DNA of 64,000 nt, from positions 6,821,798 to 6,885,797 of the forward strand of contig NZ_CP036261.1 in assembly GCF_007741475.1 (NCBI RefSeq), written 5' to 3'. The first letter of the stretch is position 1, and each line of letters starts with the position of its first letter. Under the pieces are notes generated by a model that had not been told where the DNA came from, ran no database searches, and saw only the letters and a list, made by a program, of their open reading frames with translations. This DNA comes from Rosistilla ulvae. Its GTDB lineage: Bacteria > Planctomycetota > Planctomycetia > Pirellulales > Pirellulaceae. The position numbers and the translations under genes are program-made. This document shows, piece by piece, positions 26,743 to 36,525 of this stretch.

Positions 26743-28010
26743 ACGGAAGTCCTTTCATTTTCATCCGATTCCGCATCCGATTCGGAATCCACAAGTGGTT
26801 CGCACGCAGCATCGGCAGGAAGCGCGCCGGCAAGCGGTTCAACGACGACGGTTCGCAGGCCGGCCGACAGCAGCAGCACCGCAGCTAACCAGCACAGGAT
26901 GACGCCTGGTGAATGATCGGGAGCGGGCCACAGCGACCACTGGGCCAGCGGTCGCCAGAATGCCAAGTGCAGCGCCATCACCATGGGGACGACAGCCATC
27001 AACCATTCGTACCCACCGCGCGATGGGAACGCGCCGCGGAACAGGATCGCTGCAACGATCGAAACGGCGCAGACCGCGATCAACGCGTGCCACCCCAGAA
27101 CGATTCCCGGCAGCGTCAGGATGCAAATCAGATCGATCAACCGCGCCGTATCCTTGCCCAACGGATCGAGCTTAGGATCGGCAGCGGGGCAGACATAACG
27201 GGCCAACATCCGGGCTAGCACACAGGCCGCCGCGACCGCGGTAATGAGATAAAACAACGCCACCAGACGGCTACCATCGTTCCAGCCCGGTTCGGTTCGC
27301 AATTGCCAAGGAACCTGTTGCAAGGGCGGCCAGGCAAGCAGCGGCACGATCGCCAGCGCTAAAAAGAACGTCACCAACCGGCCGGGCAACCGAAACCGAT
27401 CGACGCGGACCAATGCAAACGCCCACGCGCCGGTCAAGATCGCGATCTGGTAGACGTTGATCGCGATGGTCTCCGCGGTGATGTGTGGCATCCGTAGCGG
27501 TCCATGGCCGTGACCGCGAGCGCCGCTAAATGGCAGATTCTCGCCACCGCTGTACAGCCCCAACAGACCGACCAGCATGATCGAGACTCCAACCAACGCT
27601 TCGACGATCGGATACCGAGCGGCGATTGGCAACCGGCACGCGCGACAGCGGCCGCGCAGGTTCAACCATCCAAAGACGGGGACGTTGTCGTACGCCCGGA
27701 TAGGGACCGCGCAAAACGGACAGGCTGAAAATCCATTGATCGATCGGCCGCGTGGCATCCGCCAAGCGACGACGTTTAAAAAGCTGCCGATCGACGAACC
27801 GAACCAGAAGAACCAAGCGACGACAAACAGATCCAACAAGCGCGGAACGATCAGATCGCTAGGGTTGTGGTGATGATGGCCGTGCAGGCTGACCGCTGCG
27901 ATCACGTATAACACAGCAGCGATTGTCAGTCCGCCGACCACGCCGATCAATGGCCAATTCGGATGTCTGCGATGGCGGCGTTTTCGAGGCATCGCGTTTG
28001 GGTTATTCAT
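26739..28010 (-). CDS. A24-type prepilin peptidase relative
   Basis: A 423-residue membrane protein with about nine hydrophobic segments. The N-terminal region shows the methyltransferase-side domain of type IV prepilin peptidases: GSSIGSFLNVVAWRMPRG, then two CxxC pairs (CPFC and CRAC) and PIVEALVG. The first catalytic Asp is probably in VRVDRFRLPGRL; the second motif, normally GxGD, appears as LGKDTARLIDL and so is altered. It may process type IV pilin-like leader peptides, or have lost protease activity. It overlaps hemA by eight bases and DUF971 by four. An alternative start is ATG 27992. Confidence 0.78.
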   Translation of the reverse strand: MNNPNAMPRKRRHRRHPNWPLIGVVGGLTIAAVLYVIAAVSLHGHHHHNPSDLIVPRLLDLFVVAWFFWFGSSIGSFLNVVAWRMPRGRSINGFSACPFCAVPIRAYDNVPVFGWLNLRGRCRACRLPIAARYPIVEALVGVSIMLVGLLGLYSGGENLPFSGARGHGHGPLRMPHITAETIAINVYQIAILTGAWAFALVRVDRFRLPGRLVTFFLALAIVPLLAWPPLQQVPWQLRTEPGWNDGSRLVALFYLITAVAAACVLARMLARYVCPAADPKLDPLGKDTARLIDLICILTLPGIVLGWHALIAVCAVSIVAAILFRGAFPSRGGYEWLMAVVPMVMALHLAFWRPLAQWSLWPAPDHSPGVILCWLAAVLLLSAGLRTVVVEPLAGALPADAACEPLVDSESDAESDENERTSV

Positions 28011-29283
28011 CGTTTAATTGAAACAGTTTCCGCAGCGCATCCAACAGGCCGTGGTTGCCGCCGCTGGCAACGTCGTCTTTCAGTGAAGCCATCGGTGGAT
28101 GCAACATCTTGTTGACCAGTCGATCGAACGCTTGAGTGACTTCGCGTCGAATCTCATCGCTGGCACCGGCAGATTCTAGCCGCCCGATCAATCTTGCCAA
28201 CTCATCCTGTTTGACTTGTTCGGTTTGTTCGCGCAATCGCTTGATCACCGGACCAGTCGCGCGGTGGTGCAGCGCCGTGACAAAATCGCGAGTCTCGTCT
28301 TCGATGATCCGCTTCGCTTTGGGCCATTCCTTTTCGCGTTCCCGCTGGTTTCGATGGCAGGCGGCTTGCAGATCGTCGACCGAATAGAGGTAGACGCCCG
28401 AGAGTTCGCCGATCTTGGGATCGAAGTCGCGGGGGACCGCCAAGTCGAGGATCAACAGCATCCGGCCGTAGCGAGCTTGATGGATCGCGCCAAAACGCTG
28501 CACGTCCATGATCGGTTCGGTCGCCGCAGTGGTGCTGACGACCAGGTCGGCGTCGGCCAGCAGATCGTGCATCTCTTCCCAAGCGGCGCTGCGAGCGCCC
28601 AGTTCGGCCGCCGCTTCGTCGGCACGCTGGCGATGGCGATTGATCAACCGCACGTCGCGAGCTCCTTTATCGCGCAGATACTGCAGCGTTTCTCGCCCCA
28701 TTTCCCCAGCGCCGATCAGGACGATTCGCTTGTCGTCCATCCGCTCGAAAAATTCGACAGCGATCTCGCCGACCGCCACGCTGGGAACGCTGACTCGCTT
28801 CTTGTGGATCGCCGTCTCGCTGGCGACTCGCTTGGCGACGCGGCTGGCGGTCTGGAAGATCGAATGCGTCAACGGCCCGGCTGATCCCTGCGTGCAGGCC
28901 AGCTCGTAGGCCTGCTTCACTTGAGCCAAGATCTGGGGTTCGCCGACGACCATACTGTCGAGGCTGGCAGCGACGGTAAACAGATGCTCGATCGCTTCGT
29001 TGCCGTTGCGACAAATCAAATGCTCCATCAATTGGTCCTGAGCCAATCCGCGCTGGTCGGCCAGGAAGTCAATGAATTGAGCCTGCTCGACTCCGCTGTC
29101 GTCATCGGTCGCGGTGTAGAATTCGACCCGATTGCAGGTGCTTAACAGCACCGCTTCGGTTTTTGGAAACCTGTCGCGGAACGCATCCAATGCAAGCTGT
29201 GCCTGATCTCCCGTGAAGGATAACCGCTCGCGGAATTCGACGTTTGCTTGATGGTGGCTGCAGCCAATCATTTGCAGTTTCAT
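28003..29283 (-). CDS. hemA: Glutamyl-tRNA reductase
   Basis: A 426-residue HemA. It reduces glutamyl-tRNA to glutamate-1-semialdehyde with NADPH, the first step of C5-pathway tetrapyrrole synthesis. The catalytic Cys50 lies in LLSTCNRVEFY, the substrate region has GEPQILAQVKQAY, and the NADPH fold contains IGAGEMGRETLQYLRDKG. The C-terminal dimerisation helix is present. The start overlaps the ccsA-like gene stop (ATGA at 29280-29283). The pairing of hemA with a ccsA/hemX-like gene is a known arrangement that couples haem synthesis to cytochrome c maturation. Cytoplasmic. Confidence 0.96.
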   Translation of the reverse strand: MKLQMIGCSHHQANVEFRERLSFTGDQAQLALDAFRDRFPKTEAVLLSTCNRVEFYTATDDDSGVEQAQFIDFLADQRGLAQDQLMEHLICRNGNEAIEHLFTVAASLDSMVVGEPQILAQVKQAYELACTQGSAGPLTHSIFQTASRVAKRVASETAIHKKRVSVPSVAVGEIAVEFFERMDDKRIVLIGAGEMGRETLQYLRDKGARDVRLINRHRQRADEAAAELGARSAAWEEMHDLLADADLVVSTTAATEPIMDVQRFGAIHQARYGRMLLILDLAVPRDFDPKIGELSGVYLYSVDDLQAACHRNQREREKEWPKAKRIIEDETRDFVTALHHRATGPVIKRLREQTEQVKQDELARLIGRLESAGASDEIRREVTQAFDRLVNKMLHPPMASLKDDVASGGNHGLLDALRKLFQLNDE

Positions 29284-30194
29284 ACCGCGCCTCCCTGCTT
29301 GGCTTTGACGCCCAGCAGCGTGGCTTGTTCGGTCACCCGCGCCTTGTCCGTCGGTGGCTCGCTGGTCGCGCCATGGTTTGACGTAAACAGCCCGGCCATC
29401 GCAAGGACCAGGAATCCAAAGCTAGCCAGCGTGAGGTAAGCGATCTTGCGACCGCGGCGAGCCGGTTTGTAAAACGCTTCGAATAGCGTCGCGATTACTA
29501 ACCAAATGAACAACACACACGACAGCGCGATTCCGCGATTGGTCCAGACGCTCTCGCCGCTGCGATTCAGATGCATCGCGATTCCGGCAAATAATCCGAC
29601 CGCCATCAAACAAGTGCTGGTCAGCAGACAGACGCGGTTGACAGTTTGCAACCATTCAAGGCTCGGCAATCGCATCCCCGCGGACGACAACCGCTTGTGC
29701 TTCAAACGATACGAATGGACCAGGTAGACGACGCCAGCGACAAAGCCCAGCAGGACCGCGACGGTCACCAGCAGCATCGACCCGGCGTGCACGTTCAACC
29801 AGAAACCTGTAGCTTCGTCGCGCGAAAACGGAGGTGAATTGCGGAGCACGCCGGCCAATCCGATCAGGCTCAGGACCAGCGGCAACAGGAAGTATCCGAG
29901 CGTCGAATCGGGCCGACGCAACAACAGAATCCCGTAACAGATCGCCACCCCCAGAGCCAGCAACAGCGTCCAGTCGTACCAACTGGCCAACAGGCCCATT
30001 CCGCGACCGTCCATCTGTTGGCGAGCGCTCATCGTCAGGTAGGCGACGTGCGTATAAAGTCCCGCCGCCGTGAATCCGATCACACCGGCCATCCGTCCGG
30101 GCAGTCGGAACATGCCGCGCGTGATCTCCAGCAGCAGCGCCACGATATAGCTGCCGACAAAACAGGTGACGGTGATCTGGGAAAGGTGTTGCAT
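29280..30194 (-). CDS. ccsA: Cytochrome c assembly protein, CcsA/HemX-like
   Basis: A 304-residue integral membrane protein with about eight helices. ATG 30194 (MQHLSQITVTCF) is chosen because the 29 upstream residues are not protein-like. It has the cytochrome c assembly domain (WYDWTLLLALGVAICYGILLL; HAGSMLLVTVAVLLGFVAGVVYLVHSY). The usual tryptophan-rich haem loop WGxxWxWD is only partially recognisable, so it could instead be HemX, which affects HemA levels. It is first in a four-gene minus-strand operon (ccsA-hemA-A24-DUF971), all joined by 4-8 base overlaps. Either role links haem supply to membrane cytochromes. Confidence 0.8.
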   Translation of the reverse strand: MQHLSQITVTCFVGSYIVALLLEITRGMFRLPGRMAGVIGFTAAGLYTHVAYLTMSARQQMDGRGMGLLASWYDWTLLLALGVAICYGILLLRRPDSTLGYFLLPLVLSLIGLAGVLRNSPPFSRDEATGFWLNVHAGSMLLVTVAVLLGFVAGVVYLVHSYRLKHKRLSSAGMRLPSLEWLQTVNRVCLLTSTCLMAVGLFAGIAMHLNRSGESVWTNRGIALSCVLFIWLVIATLFEAFYKPARRGRKIAYLTLASFGFLVLAMAGLFTSNHGATSEPPTDKARVTEQATLLGVKAKQGGAV

Positions 30195-30446
30195 GGAGGT
30201 TTGTCGAGTAACGTCGTTGCGGACCGCGAAATCGAATCGAGCAATCCTGAGCACGTTGGCAGGCAGGCCTTCGGAAAACAACGAAGGTTACCGTAATCAT
30301 AGCATCCGGCTAAAGAATCGTCGCACCGGGGTGCGATTGCAGCGGATGCAGCGCTTGCGACAACCGCAGCACAACCGCCATAAAACGATCGAACGCGAAG
30401 AAATTCCCTGCGACGGCATAGCGCGGCCGCGCAGTCGTTTGCTGGG

Positions 30447-32249
30447 TTAAGCCGTGTCGCGCTGCTTCCCCGCGCGGACCAAAAACTCGGCATCGGCCAA
30501 GATCGGATCGTCCAATTCCAATCGCAGCACCCCTTCGCGTTGCAAGCGGACGATCTCCTGCGAGTGCCGATCGTGAATTTTGCTGGCACACTTCTGCACC
30601 CGCCGATTGCTCTGCGTCATCGTGATCACCAACATCGCATAGACCGCCGTCGGCATCACCGACAACAGCACGCTGGTCAACAGCATCGCCAACTCGGGTG
30701 CCGGGAATTGCTCCAGATGATCGTGCAGATCGGTCGCCACCGCGGACGAGGCGCGGAAATACTTCGAGTACAGCCCCACGACAGGGCCGGCAAACAGTGC
30801 CCAAAAGATCAGTGTGCCGACCAAACCCAACAGCTGAGCCGTCGCGCCGCCGATCGCCCCGCGGTCGATCTCTTCTTCCAAAATCTGTTGCGAGGAATGT
30901 TGCAGTTGGTCGATGCCGCGAAGGTGGGCGTGATGCGATTCGTTCGCCATCGCCTGCGGTGCCTGGGCGTTCAGCGGCCCAAGTTCCTGCTGGAACGAAC
31001 GGATCAACGGGCCCAAGCGATCGCGAACCAGAGCAGCCGAGCGTTCGCGAACGCCTCCCCGCATCTCTGCCTCCATCGATTGCATCTGGCCGATATTTGT
31101 CGCCGTCGTCCAGGCCGAACTGATCAAACTGGGCAGGCTGCCCGACAGGCTCAGTACCAATCGGTCCCACGCACCGTGGGTGAGGTTCAACAGCCCGATC
31201 AACGTCTTGTAAGGAAACCAGATCGCGGCGGTATCGGTCAGCAGTGCCAGTCGCAACCGCGAACGGATCCCCGCTCGCAGCGATCCGCCACTGCCGACGA
31301 GACTGTTCGCGACATCGACAGGCAACCGGTCGGCGGCTTCGTGCAGATGATCGACAGCGCGGACCAGATAGGGCAGCTCGTCGCTGATCATCTCGTGCAG
31401 CGATTGTCGGAAGCGGCGATCGGCTGCGGCCAGTCGCGCTCGTTGCCGCCGTTCCGCTCCACCCGCTTCGACCAGCCGAGGCCGCAGCGCGTGCCCGATC
31501 GCTTCTCGTGCCGTCCGCGCAATCGAAGCTTCGTCGTCGACCACATCAAAATCATGCACGATCACCGGCGGCAAGATTTCCGATGACGGAGCGGCGGCGT
31601 GGATCGCGGCGCAGTAGGCGTCGATGTCGCTGGAGAGTTTGTCGTCGTGTTGGCGGACGATGTTGATCACCGGCAGCACCAACGTCCCCTCGCTGGCGTT
31701 GACCAGATCGTGGACCACCTGTGACCGCAATTGATCGCGGCGGACGACAAGGATCTGCACCGATGCCAGCGACAGCGTCTGCTTGGAGATCTCGACGACA
31801 TGCGGATCTTGATCGGTCGCTCCCGGCGTGTCGAGGATCAAATATTCGACCCCCAGCGGAAACATCTTCTCCGCTTCGCAGTGCAGGTACCGTTCGTAGC
31901 GGTCGTTGATATCAGCCGGCGGATAGGGACCGACCCAGGCGATGCGGACTGTCGCTTCGCGGGTTCGATCTCCACTTGGCAACGCCTGTCGCAAGCTGGC
32001 ATCTTCGATGAACTGACGGACCAACCAAGTCTTCCCCTGCCCGGTTGGACCGACCACGCCGACGATGATCGCATCGGGGGCTCGGGTTTGCAGAATGGCG
32101 GCCCGTTGAGCTTCGAAGCGATCGCACAGTTCGAGCACCCGTTCGCCGACTGGGCTGGTCCCCAGCACGCGCGACGCCGCCCGACGAACTCCTGCGACAA
32201 AGCGGTCGGGACGTCCAGAGGTCGGTGCGATTTCGTTGGTTTCGTTCAT
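30447..32249 (-). CDS. Dynamin-like membrane GTPase A
   Basis: 600 residues. The P-loop is GPTGQGKT (67-74), and the switch II-type motif LDTPGATDQD lies near 140. RRDQLRSQ and VINIVRQHDD may form the guanine-recognition area, where a canonical TKxD is not obvious. The rest is helical, with two hydrophobic segments near the C-terminus (GLVGTLIFWALFAGPVVGLYS and LTSVLLSVMPTAVYAMLVITM). The plan resembles bacterial dynamin-like or membrane-anchored P-loop GTPases that remodel membranes. A second gene of this type lies at 42464-44515 on the same strand. Planctomycetes have complex internal membranes and no FtsZ, so a membrane role is attractive but unproven. Confidence 0.72.
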   Translation of the reverse strand: MNETNEIAPTSGRPDRFVAGVRRAASRVLGTSPVGERVLELCDRFEAQRAAILQTRAPDAIIVGVVGPTGQGKTWLVRQFIEDASLRQALPSGDRTREATVRIAWVGPYPPADINDRYERYLHCEAEKMFPLGVEYLILDTPGATDQDPHVVEISKQTLSLASVQILVVRRDQLRSQVVHDLVNASEGTLVLPVINIVRQHDDKLSSDIDAYCAAIHAAAPSSEILPPVIVHDFDVVDDEASIARTAREAIGHALRPRLVEAGGAERRQRARLAAADRRFRQSLHEMISDELPYLVRAVDHLHEAADRLPVDVANSLVGSGGSLRAGIRSRLRLALLTDTAAIWFPYKTLIGLLNLTHGAWDRLVLSLSGSLPSLISSAWTTATNIGQMQSMEAEMRGGVRERSAALVRDRLGPLIRSFQQELGPLNAQAPQAMANESHHAHLRGIDQLQHSSQQILEEEIDRGAIGGATAQLLGLVGTLIFWALFAGPVVGLYSKYFRASSAVATDLHDHLEQFPAPELAMLLTSVLLSVMPTAVYAMLVITMTQSNRRVQKCASKIHDRHSQEIVRLQREGVLRLELDDPILADAEFLVRAGKQRDTA

Positions 32250-32515
32250 GAAGCTATTCTAATTTGAAGCCCGAGGCTCAGGACGCCGGAGGAAAGAGCG
32301 ATCGAGCGGCCCCACCTCGCGGGTCAGTCAGTGGGCATGATAACGCATGGTCTCTATCCCGCCGACCCAGTCCACATTACGCCATCGACCGGGACGCAAA
32401 ATGCCTCCGAAGGAATCGCAGGTAATAGCCGGGGAAGTCCCCCTTCATGCCTCCTTTCTGCTGCCCCATTCATGCGAGGCGTTTCGGATCCGTGCGGAAT
32501 TGGAACGAGAATGAA

Positions 32516-32836
32516 TCAAGCGTCGTCCGGAGTGATCGCACGTTGCGCGGCACGGCGAATTGTGAGAACGCGAATCTCGGCACCCTCGATTGTGAAAATG
32601 GCCCGGTATGTTCGCTTTTTCCCGCCGACCAATTTTTCGCGTAGCTCATACGGAAATGCATCGTTCTCGGCAGCCAGACCGTGGCTTTCCGGAAACGCCA
32701 GCAATTCGTTCAACTGGTCGTAGACAGAGTCGTACCACGTCAAGGCTTCGTCGAGTGAATGGTTTTCAGCCCACCAACTGGCGTTGCGAGTGATGTCGTC
32801 GCGAGCTCGATTCGTGACGTTCAGCCGAAAACTCAC
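32516..32836 (-). CDS. Type II toxin, RelE/ParE family
   Basis: A 106-residue basic protein. RLNVTNRARDDITRNASWWAEN at the N-terminus and ELREKLVGGKKRTYRAIFTIEGAEIRVLTIRRAAQRAI at the C-terminus match the RelE/ParE fold, in which a C-terminal Arg-rich strand contacts mRNA or gyrase. The choice between ribosome-dependent RNase and gyrase poison cannot be made. The preceding antitoxin gene overlaps its start by four bases (32833-32836), the usual antitoxin-first order. It lies just upstream (on its strand) of the first dynamin-like GTPase. Confidence 0.82.
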   Translation of the reverse strand: MSFRLNVTNRARDDITRNASWWAENHSLDEALTWYDSVYDQLNELLAFPESHGLAAENDAFPYELREKLVGGKKRTYRAIFTIEGAEIRVLTIRRAAQRAITPDDA

Positions 32837-33090
32837 TGCTTGAAGCGGGAAATCAAATCTTCCCGCCCGTGACGGTGAGCTTCTTCAGCCGGCTGCATTC
32901 GACCAGCTTCCATGTCGTTGATACCGGCCTGGATTTCCGCGTGGTCGTTGCGTGAAATGGCTTCGCGCATCTGCAGCATGACTTCTGCGTCAATGATGAA
33001 GAAAGTCTTGTCAACGCCGTCACCCTGACATTGCACGCCATTGGGATGCAGGAGTGCCTGCTCGGTCAATTCACGCGAGAGTTTTATCAT
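32833..33090 (-). CDS. Antitoxin of the RelE/ParE pair
   Basis: An 85-residue acidic protein from ATG 33090 (MIKLSRELTEQALLHPNG); a start six residues upstream is possible. Its sequence (VDKTFFIIDAEVMLQMREAI) forms a short beta-alpha N-terminus. An acidic/His-rich tail (NDMEAGRMQPAEEAHRHGRED) would wrap around the toxin, as in many type II antitoxins. No DNA-binding motif is obvious. Assignment rests on size, charge and its four-base overlap with the toxin gene. Confidence 0.72.
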   Translation of the reverse strand: MIKLSRELTEQALLHPNGVQCQGDGVDKTFFIIDAEVMLQMREAISRNDHAEIQAGINDMEAGRMQPAEEAHRHGREDLISRFKQ

Positions 33091-33357
33091 GCCCGAAGTA
33101 TACCACAAACTTACGAAAGCAGGCCATTCCTAGCGGTGATAGCTCTCAGGGCCTGGGGGCGTATGGGGCATCCCTGAACTGTGTGTTCTTGGGTGGGTGC
33201 GGGGAGCACTCTACCTAGGAATATGGACTGTCCCCGCTTTTTACCCGCTTTTCAAAAAGTCTGCCGGTCGTGGGCCAGCGGATATCGCTTTGCCGGGCAT
33301 ATCGCACTTTGGAAAAGTGGATTTGCCTTGGTCTCGCAAACCGCAGCCGCGCGAAGA

Positions 33358-35103
33358 CTAAGATGTTGGCGAACTATCTGCGTCTGCCGAATCTTGGTCT
33401 TTGTTCTTAAGCCGAACGAGAAGATACTGCTCCGTTTTGCCGTCCCCAATGTGAACCAAAGCGGGAGCTTCGTCTTTCGTCAAGTTGTAAAGTCCGGTCT
33501 CGATTAAGTTCGATTGATTGTCGCCGACTGTAAATGCAACTTGTTGAGTTTTCTTGTCGACGGCACCTTGGATCACCATCGTTTTACCGGTCTTGGTGTC
33601 GGTGTAATTCCCGCGAATCACACCTTGCTTATTCACCGCCAGTTGGATCGTAACGATCGCGTTTGTTTGACGATTCTTGGTCAGCGCGAACACTCCCAGT
33701 GGCAACCAGTCGCCGTCGGACGGAGCCTTGGCTGTGGCACCCGACTTCGCCAGTTCGGTTGCCTGCGCGTAATACTGCTCTGTCGTTCCAGCGTCCTGGC
33801 CATCAACATACACATTGTTATTTTCGTAGGTGATGTTGTTGCCGTAGTCGTAATACACCGGTGTCGTTGGATAGTAATCCATCCATGCGCCGACGGATGC
33901 CCAAGAGGCTGCTCGCCAAGCGGCGCCGGTAGCCCATCCAGCCGCGAACCAGGCTCCGGGATGATCGGTATACCATCGTCCGCCGTAGATGTCCCAGTGG
34001 TTGTAATTGGTGCGAACTCCGACCGCTGTCGTGTAGCGATTCGATGGGGTTACTCGTGCAAATCCTGCTGCCGCACCGGCTGGGCCGGCGACGACTCCCC
34101 GCGCTGCCGCACCGCCGTTGGGACCTCGCACCGCACTGCCTGCTGCAACTCTTCCGTTCGGGCCAACCGCAGCGCCCCGCGCTGCCGCACCGCCGTCGGG
34201 GCCTCGCGCCGCACTGCCCGCTGCAATTCCTCCATTGGGTCCAACCGCAGCGCCTCGCGCTGCCGCACCGCCGTCGGGGCCTCGCGCCGCGCTGCCCGCT
34301 GCAACTCCTCCATTGGGGCCAACCGCAGCGCCACGCGCCGCCGCTCCACCGTCAGCACCTCGCACTCCACCCGCTGTAGCGACGCCGCCATCGGGCCCCA
34401 CACCTACGGCGCGGCCTGCCGTATTGCCTTGCGGGCCCGTTACCGCGACACCTGCTGCATTGCCTCCCCGCGGTCCTTCCGCCGTACCGTGATTAACGTC
34501 AAAGTTGTCACCAGGCTTTCCGCCTAGGCTGTGTAGACCGTCGTCGGATGGAAGGCCAAGAAATCCACTGAGTTGGTTTCGAGTTGGCGCGGAGAATCGA
34601 TTGCTCCCAGCGTCTTGCCCTCCAGCTCCGCGGCCACCCAAGCCACTCGCACCGCGACCTAATCCTGTTCCGCCAAGCCCGTCAGCGCCTAGTCCACCGC
34701 CACCAAGACCACCGCCACCTAGTCCACTGCCGCCTAGTCCACTGCCGCCAAGTCCACTGCCGCCAAGTCCACTGCCGCCAAGTCCACTGCCACCAAGTCC
34801 ACTGCCACCAAGTCCACTGCCACCAAGTCCGCCGCCTAGACTACCGCCGCCAAGTCCGCCGCCTAGACCGCTGCCGCCAAGTCCACCGCCACCGCCTCCA
34901 TGTCCGCCGCCAAAGCTACCGCCGCCGCCGAAGCCACCACCTCCATGTCCACCGCCGCCAAAGCCGCCGCCGCCACCTCCGAAGCCGCCGCCATGCCCAC
35001 CGCCAAAGCCGCCGCCGCCTCGGCCGCGCCCCCAGCAATCAGCCAGTGGCAATGAGAACATCAAACTTATCGTCAGCAGGGTAAGGAGCGGCTGTTGGTA
35101 CAT
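33358..35103 (-). CDS. Exported glycine-rich repeat protein
   Basis: 581 residues. ATG 35103 ([25 protein letters not shown]) begins a signal peptide. Residues 25-165 are almost only Gly with Phe, His, Ser and Leu, including a run of GLGGS units. Residues 200-370 hold three to four copies of a 26-residue Gly/Ala block containing [12 protein letters not shown]. The C-terminal 210 residues are a normal globular domain ([51 protein letters not shown]), probably beta-rich. It resembles planctomycete exported proteins with collagen- or elastin-like tracts; function is unknown. A DUF4440 gene precedes it by 48 bases on the same strand. Confidence 0.75.
   Translation of the reverse strand: MYQQPLLTLLTISLMFSLPLADCWGRGRGGGGFGGGHGGGFGGGGGGFGGGGHGGGGFGGGGSFGGGHGGGGGGLGGSGLGGGLGGGSLGGGLGGSGLGGSGLGGSGLGGSGLGGSGLGGSGLGGSGLGGGGLGGGGLGADGLGGTGLGRGASGLGGRGAGGQDAGSNRFSAPTRNQLSGFLGLPSDDGLHSLGGKPGDNFDVNHGTAEGPRGGNAAGVAVTGPQGNTAGRAVGVGPDGGVATAGGVRGADGGAAARGAAVGPNGGVAAGSAARGPDGGAAARGAAVGPNGGIAAGSAARGPDGGAAARGAAVGPNGRVAAGSAVRGPNGGAAARGVVAGPAGAAAGFARVTPSNRYTTAVGVRTNYNHWDIYGGRWYTDHPGAWFAAGWATGAAWRAASWASVGAWMDYYPTTPVYYDYGNNITYENNNVYVDGQDAGTTEQYYAQATELAKSGATAKAPSDGDWLPLGVFALTKNRQTNAIVTIQLAVNKQGVIRGNYTDTKTGKTMVIQGAVDKKTQQVAFTVGDNQSNLIETGLYNLTKDEAPALVHIGDGKTEQYLLVRLKNKDQDSADADSSPTS
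34100..34395. repeat. 78-bp tandem coding repeats
   Basis: Three to four copies of a 78-bp unit (26 codons on the minus strand) encode [18 protein letters not shown]-type blocks of the glycine-rich protein. Copies are highly similar at DNA level, which suggests recent duplication or slippage. Confidence 0.7.
34700..34835. repeat. 15-bp tandem coding repeats (GLGGS)
   Basis: About nine uninterrupted 15-bp units, differing mainly at third positions, encode consecutive SGLGG on the minus strand. The array is a likely hotspot for length variation between strains. Confidence 0.75.
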
Positions 35104-35150
35104 GGGGATCTCTTTGATAGGCGAAAGTGCATTCAGCATCTACGGGATAT

Positions 35151-36113
35151 TTAGCGTTCGGTCGGTTGGCTTGCGGCCGGTGGCGATTGGCGTTTGATGA
35201 CCACCTCGTCGGTGTCGGGGATCGCGACGCCGCCGAGCGTACGTTGAATCGATTGCCAGACGCATGCGTTGTCGTCGAGTCGTGCGATTCGGATGAGCGA
35301 CGTCGTTGGTGTTCCGTCGCCGGTCATTCCGATCATCTCGGCTGTCCATCCACGTTCATTTGGTGACCAGAGCCCCGAAGCATGGCCGCCATCGGGACTA
35401 AAGCTCCATGACTGCACACGTCCTTGAACCGGATTCCAGCCGATCAATTGCACTCCCGAGGTCTTTGTGCCATCGACATGCGTGGTCGTGTAGGTGCGTT
35501 GGACGAAGCTTTTGTCGGCCACCCAGCTGTAGACCGATTCAGACTGGTTTCCATGCTCTTCAGCGACCCAGGCACCAATCAGCCATTCGAAGTCAGCCAT
35601 GCTTTGGCGAGTGATCGGCGTCTCGATCCACGTTTCTCGCACCGACGCCATCAACCACTTTCCATCGACCTTGGTGTGAACCGCTGTGTATTTGCTGACA
35701 CCGGGAGCTCCCTGGGGAAGCGGAGCAACAATTGCGCGTCCATCTTCGATTGCGATGCTGTCGCTAAGAAACCGCAACGAGTCGATTGCGATTTGGATTT
35801 TCACATTGGGGTTCGCGGCAAAGAACTCGGAGTAGTCTTGCTCGATCGCTTCGCGTCCAACCATCTGCCGGCCGCTGGCATCGATATACTCACCCTCCTC
35901 GGTCCAAAACGCCGCGATCGCTTTGGCGTCTGCCTTGTTGAAGGCGGCCACAAACGCTTCGGATTCGGCGCGAATCGCGGCCTCCGAGGGATTCGGCGGC
36001 GCTGCCGATTTCTGACCCGTCGGAGCGATCGCTGGCTGCTGGGCAAAGCCTGCGGGTGAGTGGAGAGCACCCAGCATCGCAACCACGATGAAGGTCAGAA
36101 ATCTGTGATTCAT
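35151..36113 (-). CDS. Exported SnoaL-like/DUF4440 protein with C-terminal lipocalin-like domain
   Basis: 320 residues with a signal peptide ([22 protein letters not shown]). Residues 40-165 are an NTF2-like domain of the SgcJ/EcaC/DUF4440 type ([46 protein letters not shown]). Residues 170-300 form a second domain resembling DUF1579-type ligand-binding barrels ([29 protein letters not shown]). NTF2-like folds bind small molecules; no catalytic residues can be named. This two-domain arrangement is frequent in planctomycetes. It is probably co-transcribed with the glycine-rich protein gene 48 bases downstream. Confidence 0.82.
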   Translation of the reverse strand: MNHRFLTFIVVAMLGALHSPAGFAQQPAIAPTGQKSAAPPNPSEAAIRAESEAFVAAFNKADAKAIAAFWTEEGEYIDASGRQMVGREAIEQDYSEFFAANPNVKIQIAIDSLRFLSDSIAIEDGRAIVAPLPQGAPGVSKYTAVHTKVDGKWLMASVRETWIETPITRQSMADFEWLIGAWVAEEHGNQSESVYSWVADKSFVQRTYTTTHVDGTKTSGVQLIGWNPVQGRVQSWSFSPDGGHASGLWSPNERGWTAEMIGMTGDGTPTTSLIRIARLDDNACVWQSIQRTLGGVAIPDTDEVVIKRQSPPAASQPTER

Positions 36114-36525
36114 GATGTTGTCCTCGTTGTTTCAACGTTGGCATTCCGACATCGGATTCGAAACCAATCGCAATTTAGGGTACGGAATGCCATTGTTCCA
36201 CTATTTGGGGATAAAATTAACGCGCCTCACATTTGCGGCACGTCGCCCTCTCAAGACGTAGCGACGCGAATGTGCCCCCATCGGCAGCATTGGCGACTCC
36301 GGGCTGGTCATTTCCAACGTTGGTGCTTCAACATACGAACACCGATAACCTTGGGCTCCCCAACACCAGGCAGACGCTCAGGGAAACTTGGTCTCGTGCC
36401 CCTCGTTTGCGCCGGCGCACCTCACAACTCGAATCGCTACAACCCGCCAGAGGCCTGTCGCTGGGTGGGGACGTAATGATCACGACGCCCGCGATGGCAG
36501 CTTCTACTCGCTATAAATTTGTTAG
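36114..36525. other. Divergent intergenic gap before the export operon
   Basis: 412 bases between the divergent DUF4440 gene and the DUF3302 gene. It is AT-richer near its right end (TATAAATTTGTTAGTTG). Both promoters should lie here. Open frames crossing it lack ribosome sites and protein-like composition, so none is called. Confidence 0.4.

Noticed and set aside
29280-30194. Cytochrome c biogenesis ABC-type CcmC
   Set aside because: Helix number and the link to hemA fit CcsA/HemX better, and no other ccm genes are nearby.
34505-35197. Proline-rich open frame opposite the glycine-rich protein
   Set aside because: It is the complement of Gly codons (GGN read as CCN); the glycine-rich strand has a signal peptide and a globular C-terminal domain, this one does not.
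36060-36476. Open frame of 138 codons on the plus strand in the gap before the DUF3302 gene
   Set aside because: It begins opposite the DUF4440 gene, has no ribosome site and a shadow-like composition.
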